A stretch of DNA of 49,191 nt from Thermoleophilia bacterium (GTDB lineage Bacteria; Actinomycetota; Thermoleophilia; Gaiellales; Gaiellaceae): the NCBI GenBank assembly GCA_023382435.1, contig JAHDVS010000004.1, positions 1 to 49,191 of the forward strand, in the 5' to 3' direction. Of the stretch, positions 39,271-48,679 are shown piece by piece. The position numbers were made by a program, and so were the translations under genes. The notes below the pieces were generated by a model. It did no database searches and was not told where the DNA came from. It worked only from the letters and a program-made list of their open reading frames with translations. The number at the start of each line of letters is the position of its first letter. Positions within the stretch are counted from its first letter, which is position 1.

Positions 39271-39969
39271 TCAGCGCCGGACGACAGCGACAAGCTTCGT
39301 CCACGCGACCTCGCCCCTGGTCGCGCGGACCTCGATCAGGCCGACGCCGGGCGCGTAGAGCTTGCGCTCGCGGATGCCCGGGGAGAGCGGCGTCCACTCG
39401 CGCGTGAGCAGGACGTCCGCGAACGTGCCGTACGGCACCGTCCGCTCCCCGAGCGTGCGGAGCACCTGCGCCGTGTCCTCGGCGTGGCCCGCGTAGTACT
39501 CCTGGCGGTAGACCGTGCCGGGGCGGGGTCGGGCGAGCATCACGATCCCGGCCCGCGCGCCGTCGACGCCTGCCTGCCAGGAGCCGTCACTCTTGACCCA
39601 GCGGCCCTTGACGTAGTCGAGCGAGGCCTCGCCGAGGTACCAGACGTTGCCGTCGCGGTCCTGTGCGTACCAGTCCTTCGTGCGCTCGACGGGCTTGCCC
39701 CCGGCGGTGACGGTGTCGAGGACGACGACGCACTCGACGCCGAGGATCGTCTTCGTCTTCCGCGTGACCGCGACCCGGTTGTACTCGACGATCCCGTCCG
39801 ACACGCCTTCGTAGTGGTAGACGGTGCCGGGGGCGAGCGGGAAGTACTCGTTATCGATCCCGCGCACGAAGCTGGCGGGGTCGAAGACGGGTGTCGCCGC
39901 CCCCGCGCCGCCCGCCGCGGCGAGGGCCGCCACGAGGGCGGCGAGGGCGGTCAGCAGGCGTGCTCGCAT
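39271..39969 (-). CDS. exported protein of unknown function
   Basis: 232 residues, ATG after CGAAAGGAGCGCCCG. Signal peptide RARLLTALAALVAALAAAGG with cleavage near AGA-ATP. The mature part begins FDPASFVRGIDNEYFPLAPG, with conserved-looking DNEYFPLAPGTVYHYEG, DWYAQDRDGNVWYLGE and RQEYYAGHAEDTAQVL. This resembles a family of actinobacterial exported proteins without assigned function. It sits between the histidine kinase and the PepSY protein, so it may be their sensor accessory or output (inference). Confidence 0.75.
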   Translation of the reverse strand: MRARLLTALAALVAALAAAGGAGAATPVFDPASFVRGIDNEYFPLAPGTVYHYEGVSDGIVEYNRVAVTRKTKTILGVECVVVLDTVTAGGKPVERTKDWYAQDRDGNVWYLGEASLDYVKGRWVKSDGSWQAGVDGARAGIVMLARPRPGTVYRQEYYAGHAEDTAQVLRTLGERTVPYGTFADVLLTREWTPLSPGIRERKLYAPGVGLIEVRATRGEVAWTKLVAVVRR

Positions 39970-40005
39970 CGGGCGCTCCTTTCGCCGGTTTCGTCGGGGC
40001 GGACG

Positions 40006-41340
40006 CTACGTGCCGCCCGTGAGAGGGCGATGAGAGCCGCCGGCTGGCAGCGCCAGCCACACGTCGGCGCCGCCCCCGGGCCTGTTCGCGGCGGCCGCCA
40101 CGCCGCCGTGGCCGCGCGCGATCGCGCCCGCGATCGCGAGCCCGAGCCCGATGCCGCCCCGCGAGCGGGCCTCGTCCGCGCGGCTGAAGCGCTCGAACGC
40201 ACGCGGCAGGAACGAGGGCGGGAAGCCGCTGCCCTCGTCGGTCACGTGCAGCTCGACGGTGCCGTCGTGCTCGACCGCGGTCAGCTCGATCGCACCTCCA
40301 CCGTGGCGGAGCGCGTTCTCGACCACGCTCGCGAGCGCCTGCTCGACCCTGGCCCCGTCCGCGAGCACCGAGAGCCCAGCGGGGCAGTCGACGTGCAGCT
40401 CCCGGCCCGCCTCCGCCGCGCTTCGCTCGAAGCGCGCGGCGACGCGGCCGAGCAACTCGCGCGCGTCCTCGGTGGCAGGCTCGAGCCATGGCTCGTCCCG
40501 GGCGGAGCGGGCGAGCACGAGCAGGTCGTCGGCGAGGCGGGCGAGCCCGTCCACCTCTGCGGCCGCCGAACGCACCGCCTGCTCGAGCTCCGCGGCGGAG
40601 CGGGGTCTGCGCAGGGCGAGCTCGAGTTCCGCCTTCAGCAGCGCGAGCGGGGTGCGCAGCTCGTGGCTCGCGTCGGCGACGAAGCGCTGCTCGCGGGCGA
40701 GCGCCTCCTCGAGCCGGGCGAGCAGGTCGTTGAGCGTCGTGCCGAGCCGGGCGATCTCGTCGCCGGCGGGCGGCACCGGCAGCCTCGCCCCGGCCTCGCC
40801 GGCGGAGATCGCCTCGGCCCGGCGGCGCATCGACTCGACGGGGCGCAGCGCCGCCGCCGAGAGCGCGTAGCCGGCGAGCGCGGCGAGGAGCAGCGCGATC
40901 GGGCCCCCGAGGACGAGTTGGGTGCGCAGGCTGGCGAGCGCGTCGTCGCGATCGTCGAGGGCGGCGCCGACGACGGCGACGGCGTCCCCGGCGGGGCGGG
41001 CGAGCAGGCGCACGGGCTCCTCGAAGGCCGGGAGCTCCCGCCGGGCCACGAGCAGTTCGCCGCCGCGGGCCCGCTCGAGCTCGGTGCCCGAGAGCAGCGG
41101 GGCGCCCTCGACCCGCGACGTCGCGTCGAGGATCCGCCCGCCCGCGGCGAGGATCTGCGCGAAGCTCTCCTCGGCCTCGACGAGGCGGCCCGCGTCGCCG
41201 CCGAGCCCGGCGGCCTCCTCCCCGGCGAGCGCGGCGACGTCGTCGGCCCGCGCGCGCAGGCCCTGGTCGAGGGTCCGGTCGAGCGAGCCGGCGAGCCGCG
41301 CGTAGAGGAAGCCGCCGAGCGCGGCCAGGACGAGGGCCAT
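40006..41340 (-). CDS. sensor histidine kinase (EnvZ/PhoR type)
   Basis: 444 residues from ATG at 41340. The real start may be a CTG at 41391 that overlaps the regulator's stop as CTGA and adds RLPLRVRLTLAFAVA before helix 1. Two membrane helices (N-terminal and ~143-165) flank an extracytoplasmic domain of about 120 residues. HAMP ~166-218; HisKA RFVADASHELRTPLALLKAE with His226; HATPase_c with VVENALRHGG (N box), DEGSGFPPSFLPRAFERFSR and GGIGLGLAIAGAIARGHGG. It autophosphorylates and passes phosphate to the OmpR-type regulator at 41388. Confidence 0.92.
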   Translation of the reverse strand: MALVLAALGGFLYARLAGSLDRTLDQGLRARADDVAALAGEEAAGLGGDAGRLVEAEESFAQILAAGGRILDATSRVEGAPLLSGTELERARGGELLVARRELPAFEEPVRLLARPAGDAVAVVGAALDDRDDALASLRTQLVLGGPIALLLAALAGYALSAAALRPVESMRRRAEAISAGEAGARLPVPPAGDEIARLGTTLNDLLARLEEALAREQRFVADASHELRTPLALLKAELELALRRPRSAAELEQAVRSAAAEVDGLARLADDLLVLARSARDEPWLEPATEDARELLGRVAARFERSAAEAGRELHVDCPAGLSVLADGARVEQALASVVENALRHGGGAIELTAVEHDGTVELHVTDEGSGFPPSFLPRAFERFSRADEARSRGGIGLGLAIAGAIARGHGGVAAAANRPGGGADVWLALPAGGSHRPLTGGT

Positions 41341-41387
41341 CGCGACCGCGAACGCGAGCGTGAGCCGAACCCGCAGCGGCAGCCGGC

Positions 41388-42068
41388 TCAGACGCCGCCG
41401 TCCTGGCGTAGCCGGTAGCCGGCGCCGCGCACGGTCTCGATCGAGTTGCGGCCGAACGGGCGGTCGATCTTCTCGCGCAGGTAGCGCACGTACACGTCGA
41501 CGACGTTCGAGCGGCGCTCGTACTCCTCGTCCCAGGCGTGCTCGAGCAGCTCGAAGCGCGAGAGCACCCGGCCGGGGCGACGCATGAACGCCTCGAGCAG
41601 CGCGAGCTCCTTCGCCGACAGGCAGATCTCCCGCTCCCCGCGCCAGACCTGGCGGGTGGCGGGATCGAGGCGCAGGTCGCCGACCTCGAGGACGGCTGGG
41701 CGGGCGCTCGCGCCCCTGCGCGCGAGCGCCCGTAGGCGGGCGAACAGCTCCTCCAGCGAGAACGGCTTGGTCAGGTAGTCGTCGGCGCCGGCGTCGAGGC
41801 CGGTGACGCGGTCGGCGACGGCGTCACGGGCGGTCAGCATCAGGACGGGCGTCCAGACCCCGGCGGCCCGAAGCTGGCGGCAGACCTCGAAGCCGTCGGC
41901 GCCCGGGAGCATCACGTCGAGGACGATCGCGTCGTAGGCGCTCGAGCGGCCGCGCCAGAGCGCCTCGTCGCCGGTCGCGGCGACGTCGGCGAGGTACCCG
42001 TCCTCGGACAGAGCCCGGCGGAGCAGGCCGGCGAGCTTGGTCTCGTCCTCGACGATCAGGACCCGCAT
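41388..42068 (-). CDS. OmpR-family response regulator
   Basis: 226 residues. Receiver domain: MRVLIVEDETKLAGLLRRAL, phospho-acceptor Asp51 in IVLDVMLPGADG, Lys in DDYLTKPFSLEELFARL. Winged helix DNA-binding domain: SAKELALLEAFMRRPGRVLS, VVDVYVRYLREKIDRPFG and ETVRGAGYRL. First gene of the minus-strand block; likely controls the two exported proteins downstream and possibly itself. Confidence 0.94.
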   Translation of the reverse strand: MRVLIVEDETKLAGLLRRALSEDGYLADVAATGDEALWRGRSSAYDAIVLDVMLPGADGFEVCRQLRAAGVWTPVLMLTARDAVADRVTGLDAGADDYLTKPFSLEELFARLRALARRGASARPAVLEVGDLRLDPATRQVWRGEREICLSAKELALLEAFMRRPGRVLSRFELLEHAWDEEYERRSNVVDVYVRYLREKIDRPFGRNSIETVRGAGYRLRQDGGV

Positions 42069-42119
42069 GGTGCAGGGCGAATGGTTGCAGGGAAGATGAG
42101 AGCCCGGTGAGAAGCGGCG

Positions 42120-42434
42120 CTACGGCTTCACGCGCAGGCCGCCGTGCCTCGCCGCCCCCTCGAGGAAGACGAGCCAGTCGAGCCAGAGCTTCGCGTCCTC
42201 GATCGCGTGCGGCTCCGCGGAGGCGGCGTCGAGCGCCTCCTCGAGCTCGAGCTCGGACACGTACCAGTTCTCGGGCGTCTCGAGCTTGTGCAGCGGGATC
42301 CCGGCACCGCCCTCGCGCCGGCAGACCATCCGCTGGGCGACCATCTCGTCGCGCAGCGCCTCCATCTGGTCGTTGCGCAGCCAGACGTGGCCACCGATGC
42401 CGTCGTGGCGCTGCCACCAGACGTGGAACGCCAC
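42120..42434 (-). CDS. conserved-looking hypothetical protein, about 104 residues
   Basis: GTG at 42434 has GAGGAG seven bases upstream and lies 4 bases after the acyl-CoA synthetase stop, so translation is probably linked; an alternative GTG at 42449 overlaps that gene. Content: FHVWWQRHDGIGGHVWLRND near the start, KLETPENWYVSELELEEALD in the middle and a Trp-rich KLWLDWLVFLEGA. No signal peptide or membrane segment. I do not recognise the family. Confidence 0.6.
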   Translation of the reverse strand: MAFHVWWQRHDGIGGHVWLRNDQMEALRDEMVAQRMVCRREGGAGIPLHKLETPENWYVSELELEEALDAASAEPHAIEDAKLWLDWLVFLEGAARHGGLRVKP

Positions 42435-42438
42435 GGCG

Positions 42439-44010
42439 CTACTCCTCACCGCGGGCGCGGCGCTCCTCGAGCTGGCGCAGCTCGACGCGGCGGATCTTGC
42501 CGCTGCGCGTCTTCGGCAGCTCGGCGACGAACTCGATCTCGCGCGGGTACTTGTACGGGGCGGTGACGCGCTTGACGTGGTCCTCGAGGCCGCGCGCGAG
42601 CACGTCCGTGGCGTCGCTACCGGGGCGCAACACGACGAACGCCTTCACGATCTGGCCGCGGTCCGGATCGGGCTTGCCGATGACGGCGCTCTCGGCGACG
42701 GCGGGGTGCTCGAGCAGGGCGCTCTCGACCTCGAACGGGCCGATCCGGTAGGCGGCGGAGAGGATCACGTCGTCGGCACGCCCGGCGAACCAGAGGTAGC
42801 CGTCCTCGTCGCGGCTGGCCCGGTCGCCGGTCACGTACCAGTCGCCGCGGAAGACGCGCTCGGTCTCGTCGGGCTGCTCCCAGTAGCCGGCGAACAGGGT
42901 GGGCGGGCGCCCCGCGAGCGCGACGTCGCCCTCCTCGCCGGGCGGCAGCTCCCGGCCCTCCCCGTCGATCACGGCGAGCCGGTGGCCGGGCGTGGGGAGG
43001 CCCATCGAGCCGGGCCTGACCTCCATCCCCGGGAGGTTGCCGGCGAGCAGCGTGTTCTCGGTCTGCCCGTAGCCATCACGGATCGTGAGGCCGAACGTGT
43101 CGCGGAAGACGCGGATCACCTCGGGGTTGAGCGGCTCGCCGGCGGAGACGGCGTGGCGCAGGCCGGAGAGGTCGAAGCGCTCGAGTCCGTCCAGCTTGGC
43201 CGCAAGGCGGTACTCGGTCGGGGCCTGGCAGAGCACGGTGACGCCGAGCTGGCGGACGAGCTCGAGTCGCTCGGCCGGGTCGAAGCCGCCCTCGTGGAGC
43301 ACGATCGGCGCGCCGACGCTCCACGGGCCCAGCAGCACGTTCCAGATCGACTTCGCCCAGCCGGTGCCGGCGGTGCACCAGACGAGGTCGTCGGCGGTCG
43401 CGGCCAGCCAGCTCTCCGCCTGGCGGCGCTTCGCGTGGCAGTAGCCGTGGGTGTGGACGGCGCCCTTCGGGTTCTTCGTCGTCCCGGACGTGTAGAGGAT
43501 GAAGGCGGGGTCGGCGGCGGCGGTGTCCTCGGTCGGCGTCGTGTCCGGCTGGCGGGCGAGCCGCGCGGCCGCCTCGTCGAGCCAGAGCACCTCGGGCGGC
43601 GACGCGAGCTCGGCCCGCATCAGCTCGATCTCGCTCTCGACCGCGCGGCTCGCGACGAGCAGCCTCGCACCGGAGTGCTCGGCCCGGAACGCGAGGTCCT
43701 TGGCGCGCAGCATCTCCGCGCACGGGATCGTGATCGCGCCGATCTTCAGCGCGGCGAGCAGGAGCGGGTGCCAGTCGAGCGTCTTGCCGACGAGCGCGAG
43801 CACCCGGTCGCCGCGCCCGACGCCGAGCTCGCGCAGCAGGCCCGCCCAGCGGGCAGTCGCAGTCGCGACCTCACCGAACGGGACGTCCCGGACCGACCCG
43901 GCCGCGCCGACGAACCGGATCGCGAGCCTTGCGGAGCCGCCAGCGAGCGGCTCGACGACGTCGCGGGCGAAATTGAATCGGGCCGGCACGTTCCACGCCG
44001 CGTCGCTCAT
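42439..44010 (-). CDS. AMP-forming acyl-CoA synthetase
   Basis: 523 residues from ATG at 44010. Adenylate-forming motifs: FILYTSGTTKNPKGAVHTHG (P-loop, A3), VSAGEPLNPEVIRVF (A4), IRDGYGQTENTLLAGN (A5), DWYVTGDRASRDEDGYLWFA (A7) and GRADDVILSAAYRIGPFEVE (A8), with the catalytic Lys in LPKTRSGKIRR (A10). It activates a carboxylic acid to its CoA thioester via an acyl-AMP; chain length is not predictable, though the WNVPARFNFARDVV start is shared with medium-chain acyl-CoA synthetases. It may feed the glutaryl-CoA-type dehydrogenase nearby. Confidence 0.92.
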   Translation of the reverse strand: MSDAAWNVPARFNFARDVVEPLAGGSARLAIRFVGAAGSVRDVPFGEVATATARWAGLLRELGVGRGDRVLALVGKTLDWHPLLLAALKIGAITIPCAEMLRAKDLAFRAEHSGARLLVASRAVESEIELMRAELASPPEVLWLDEAAARLARQPDTTPTEDTAAADPAFILYTSGTTKNPKGAVHTHGYCHAKRRQAESWLAATADDLVWCTAGTGWAKSIWNVLLGPWSVGAPIVLHEGGFDPAERLELVRQLGVTVLCQAPTEYRLAAKLDGLERFDLSGLRHAVSAGEPLNPEVIRVFRDTFGLTIRDGYGQTENTLLAGNLPGMEVRPGSMGLPTPGHRLAVIDGEGRELPPGEEGDVALAGRPPTLFAGYWEQPDETERVFRGDWYVTGDRASRDEDGYLWFAGRADDVILSAAYRIGPFEVESALLEHPAVAESAVIGKPDPDRGQIVKAFVVLRPGSDATDVLARGLEDHVKRVTAPYKYPREIEFVAELPKTRSGKIRRVELRQLEERRARGEE

Positions 44011-44206
44011 CGGCGCGATTGTACGACGAAAGCGGAGCGGCCCGATCGCTCGGGCCGCTCCGGGGTCGAGACGTGGCTGCGGCCCCACGTTCTCGACGAC
44101 CCCCGCGAAGAGAATGCCGCGAAACCGGTGACGGCGCCTCACCCGCGCGGGTGAACCTGCCTCCCCCGGACGGGGAGACGCCCGCGTGTTCCTATACTCG
44201 ACCGGG
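44011..44206. other. intergenic region with tRNA-Lys promoter element
   Basis: Between the start of the acyl-CoA synthetase gene and tRNA-Lys. TATACT at 44193-44198, 8 bases before the tRNA, is a good -10 box. GGGCCGCTCCGG-like GC-rich inverted stretches near 44040 show no clear function. Confidence 0.4.
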
Positions 44207-44279
44207 GGGCCGTTAGCTCAGCTGGTAGAGCAGGGGACTTTTAATCCCAAGGTCGCTGGTTCGAGTCCAGCACGGCCCA
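44207..44279 (+). tRNA. tRNA-Lys (anticodon TTT)
   Basis: Acceptor GGGCCGT pairs with ACGGCCC; D arm GCTCAGCTGGTAGAGC; anticodon arm GGGGA-CTTTTAA-TCCCA, anticodon TTT; T arm CTGGTTCGAGTCCAG. Discriminator A at 44279; the CCA end is not encoded (next base T). Confidence 0.97.
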
Positions 44280-44355
44280 TCGGGCTCGCGTCGTACCGCA
44301 CGACGGGGTAGGGTTGTACGGGGCCGGTCGGCGGCCTCCCCGAGGGTGGAGAGAG

Positions 44356-44613
44356 ATGGCGGACGGGACAGGCACGGAGACGGGGCGCCCGGAGTCGACA
44401 CGAACGTTCACGCTCGTGGTCGAGCGCGACCCGGAAAGCGGGTGGCTCGTCGGCGAGGTCGTCGAGCTGCCGGGCTGTTACACGCAGGCCGCGGATCTTC
44501 CCGGACTCGAGAGGAACGTTCAGGAGGCGATCCGGGCCTACCTGGAGACCGTCGATCCGGACGGGCCCGTCACCGAGTTCGTCGGCACCTGGCGGGTCGA
44601 GGTCGCTGCTTGA
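44356..44613 (+). CDS. hicB: HicB-like antitoxin
   Basis: 85 residues from ATG at 44356 (GGTGGAGAG upstream). The partial RNase H-like HicB fold is evident: TFTLVVERDPESGWLVGEV, VELPGCYTQAADLPGLERNV and QEAIRAYLETVDPD. It lacks the C-terminal ribbon-helix-helix or HTH domain found in many HicB proteins, so DNA binding and autorepression are uncertain. It should neutralise the HicA toxin encoded immediately downstream. The frame begins 76 bases after tRNA-Lys. Confidence 0.82.
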   Translation: MADGTGTETGRPESTRTFTLVVERDPESGWLVGEVVELPGCYTQAADLPGLERNVQEAIRAYLETVDPDGPVTEFVGTWRVEVAA

Positions 44614-44843
44614 CGAGGCTCCGCCTCGCGGCGTTCGACCAGCTCGTCACGATTGCAGAGAAGGCGGGTTTCGCACCGGTCAGGCGCCGGGGAAGCCATG
44701 TCGTATTCAGGCACGCCGAAGGCCGGATCGTCGTCATTCCGGATCACGGAGCGACGGTACTCGTCCGGCCGCTCCTGCGGAAGATCCTGCGCGATCTGGG
44801 GCTCAGTCCCGACGAGTACCACCGTCTGCTCGACGAGCTGTGA
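44610..44843 (+). CDS. hicA: HicA-like mRNA interferase toxin
   Basis: 77 residues from TTG at 44610, overlapping the HicB stop as TTGA. The dsRBD-like HicA fold shows KAGFAPVRRRGSHVVFRHAE with the catalytic His in RGSH, then IVVIPDHGATVLVRPLLRKI and a final LGLSPDEYHRLLDEL. All hallmarks of HicA (GSH, HG, LRKILRDLG) are present, so the toxin appears intact. The family cleaves mRNA and arrests growth until the antitoxin is restored. The gene order is antitoxin first, the reverse of the classic hicAB layout. Confidence 0.85.
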   Translation: MTRLRLAAFDQLVTIAEKAGFAPVRRRGSHVVFRHAEGRIVVIPDHGATVLVRPLLRKILRDLGLSPDEYHRLLDEL

Positions 44844-44896
44844 GGGCCGACCGCCCGCGCCGGCGGGTGTCGGGGCGGCCATCATGTCGCCCGTTG

Positions 44897-45028
44897 CTAC
44901 CGGAACGCGTTCTCGCCGGTGAGCTTCGACAGGCCCGACAGCCGTGCGCCACAGTGCAGGCGAGCTCGTAGAGGCGGGTCGTGCCTCCGCCCGCCCCCGG
45001 TCTACCGGAACGCGTTCTCGCCGGTGAG
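44897..45028 (-). repeat. 27-base direct repeat of the 3' end of the acyl-CoA dehydrogenase gene
   Basis: The same 27 bases, starting CTACCGGAACGCG, occur at 44897-44923 and 45002-45028. The right copy encodes the last residues LTGENAFR and the stop of the dehydrogenase. The left copy sits in the gap and reads ARLSGLSKLTGENAFR plus stop in the same sense. The period is 105 bases. It looks like a partial tail duplication or the scar of a lost homologous gene. Confidence 0.7.
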
Positions 45029-46148
45029 GGCGCTGCCGAGCACGAGCGTGTGGACCTCGTGGGTGCCCTCGTAGGTGAGCACGGACTCGAGGTTGTTGGC
45101 GTGGCGGATCACCGGGTATTCGAGCGTGATCCCGTTCGCGCCGAGGATCGTGCGGGCGCTGCGGGCGACCTCGAGGGCGCCGCGGACGTTGCCCATCTTG
45201 CCGAGCGAGACGTGCTCGGGGCGGAGCGTCCCCGCGTCCTTCATCCGTCCGATGTGGAGCGAGACGAGGTGGGCGCGGCCGAGCTCGAGCGCCATCTCCG
45301 CGAGCTTCTGCTGGGTGAGCTGGTAGCCGGAGATCGGCTTGCCGAACACGATCCGCTCCTTCGCGTACTCGAGCGCGGCCTCGAAGCAGGCGCGGCCGGC
45401 TCCGACGACGCCCCAGACGATCCCGTAGCGGGCCTCGTTCAGGCAGGAGAGTGGCCCGCGCAGCGTCGAGGCACCCGGGAGCATGCTCTCCTCCGGGACG
45501 CGGACGTCCTGGAGCACGAGCTCGGACGTGACCGAGGCGCGCAGCGAGAGCTTGCGGTGGATCTCGGGGGCGCTGAACCCCGGGGTGCCTTTCTCGACGA
45601 CGAAGCCGCGGATCTCACCCTCGTCGGTGCGGGCCCACACGATCGCGACGTCCGCGATCGTCCCGTTCGTGATCCACATCTTCGTGCCGTTCAGGATCCA
45701 GTCGGTGCCGTCGCGGCGCGCATGCGTGCGCATCGCACCCGGGTCGGAGCCGGCGTCCGGCTCGGTCAGGCCGAAGCAGCCGATCGAGTCGCCCGCCGCC
45801 ATCGGCGGCAGCCAGCGCTGCTTCTGCTCCTCCGAGCCCCACTTCCAGATCGCGAACATCGCGAGCGACCCCTGCACCGAGCAGGCCGAGCGGATACCGG
45901 TGTCGCCCGCCTCGAGCTCGAGACAGGTGATGCCGTAGGCGACCGCGCTCGCGCCCGCGCAGCCGTACCCCTCCAGGTGCATCCCGAACAGCCCGAGCTT
46001 GCCGAGCTCCCGGATCACCTCGAGCGGGAGGACGCCGCGCTCGAACCAGTCTCCGACCTCGGGGAGCACCTGCTCGCGCACGAACTGGCTGACCGTGTCG
46101 CGAATCGCGCGCTCCTCGTCGTCGAGCAGCGCGTCGATGTCGAGCACG

Positions 46149-47702
<1,554 letters not shown>

Positions 47703-47754
47703 GTCACGGCCTTTCGTTCGGCTCCCGAGTTCCGGATGCAGTCGGGATAGGTTT

Positions 47755-47837
47755 CGGATCCGTATTCTAGGCATGATCGCTATTCCGCGCATTATTCATC
47801 GATATTCGGATCCAAAAACTCCGACTTCTGGATCCGA
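47755..47837 (-). promoter_or_regulatory. three-box operator and promoter of aceB
   Basis: GGATCC cores at 47756-47761 (as CGGATCCG), 47808-47813 (TTCGGATCC) and 47830-47835 (GGATCCGA). Centres are 52 and 22 bases apart, about five and two helical turns. TCGGATCC (47806-47813) and GGATCCGA (47830-47837) also form an inverted repeat with a 16-base spacer. On the minus strand TAGAAT at 47764-47769 is a likely -10 box; box 1 would then overlap the start of transcription. The region is clearly AT-richer than its surroundings. Confidence 0.5.
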
Positions 47838-47846
47838 GGCGCCCGT

Positions 47847-48650
47847 TCACTCGACGAGCTCCAGGCGTACCTCGCCGAGATCGCTTCGGGCGACGACCTG
47901 GTCGCCCGGGCCGACCCAGCGGGTCTCGACGAGGCTGCCGAGCAGCACGATCTCCCCGGCCGCGAGCGGCCGCCCGCGCAAGGCCGCGAACCCGGCCAGC
48001 CAGGCGAGCGCCTCGAGCGGGTGACCGAGGATCGCCGCACCCGTCCCCGACCCGGCCGGCATGCCCCCGACCGAGAGCTCGGCCGACACCGCCGCGAGGT
48101 CGCCGGCCGCGCCCGTCGCGACCGGCGGCCCCAGCACGCAGCCGGCGGCGAAGAAATTGTCGGCGACGAGCACCGGCAGGTCGAGCGCCCGGAAGTCGAC
48201 GTAGCGGTCCTCGACGAGCTCGACTGCGGTGCAGACCTCGCCCACCGCGGCCGCCACGGCCTCCCGTCCGGGAGCGCCGGGGAGGTCGCGGGCGAGGCGC
48301 ACCGCGAGCTCGCACTCGACCCCGAGTCGCCGCCCGCCGCAGGAGACGGTCGCGGGGGAGACGTGCACCGTGCGGGCGAGCACGCCGCCCGCGCACGGGT
48401 GGTCGATCCCGAGGTAGGCCTGCATCACCGGGGTCGTGCAGCCGATCTTGTGGCCGGCCCGCCGTCCAAGCTCGCCTTCGAGCGCGGCGAGCAACCCGTC
48501 CTGGACGAGGTAGCCGTCCGCCTCCGTGCGCGGCCCCGCTCCCGGCGCGAAGCCCGCGAACGGCTCTCGGCGGCGTCTCGCCTCGAGCAGCGCGAGCGCC
48601 GCGTCGGCAAGCCGCGCGGCCGGCGTGCGCTCGGCGCCGTCGCCTGTCAC
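47847..48650 (-). CDS. 2-keto-4-pentenoate hydratase (MhpD)-like protein
   Basis: 267 residues from GTG at 48650. FAH-superfamily hydratase/decarboxylase fold: AGHKIGCTTPVMQAYLGIDH, GVECELAVRLARDLPGAPGR (metal-binding Glu pair), VCTAVELVEDRYVDFRALDL, VADNFFAAGCVLGP and GHPLEALAWLAGFAALRGRP, LLGSLVETRWVGPGD. It hydrates 2-oxo-4-pentenoate-type products of aromatic meta-cleavage or decarboxylates 4-oxalocrotonate. No other meta-cleavage gene is seen nearby, so the physiological reaction is open. Head-to-tail with aceB, 145 bases before it. Confidence 0.87.
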   Translation of the reverse strand: MTGDGAERTPAARLADAALALLEARRRREPFAGFAPGAGPRTEADGYLVQDGLLAALEGELGRRAGHKIGCTTPVMQAYLGIDHPCAGGVLARTVHVSPATVSCGGRRLGVECELAVRLARDLPGAPGREAVAAAVGEVCTAVELVEDRYVDFRALDLPVLVADNFFAAGCVLGPPVATGAAGDLAAVSAELSVGGMPAGSGTGAAILGHPLEALAWLAGFAALRGRPLAAGEIVLLGSLVETRWVGPGDQVVARSDLGEVRLELVE

Positions 48651-48679
48651 ACGGGGAGTCTATGCCGCCCGCGCCGGCG

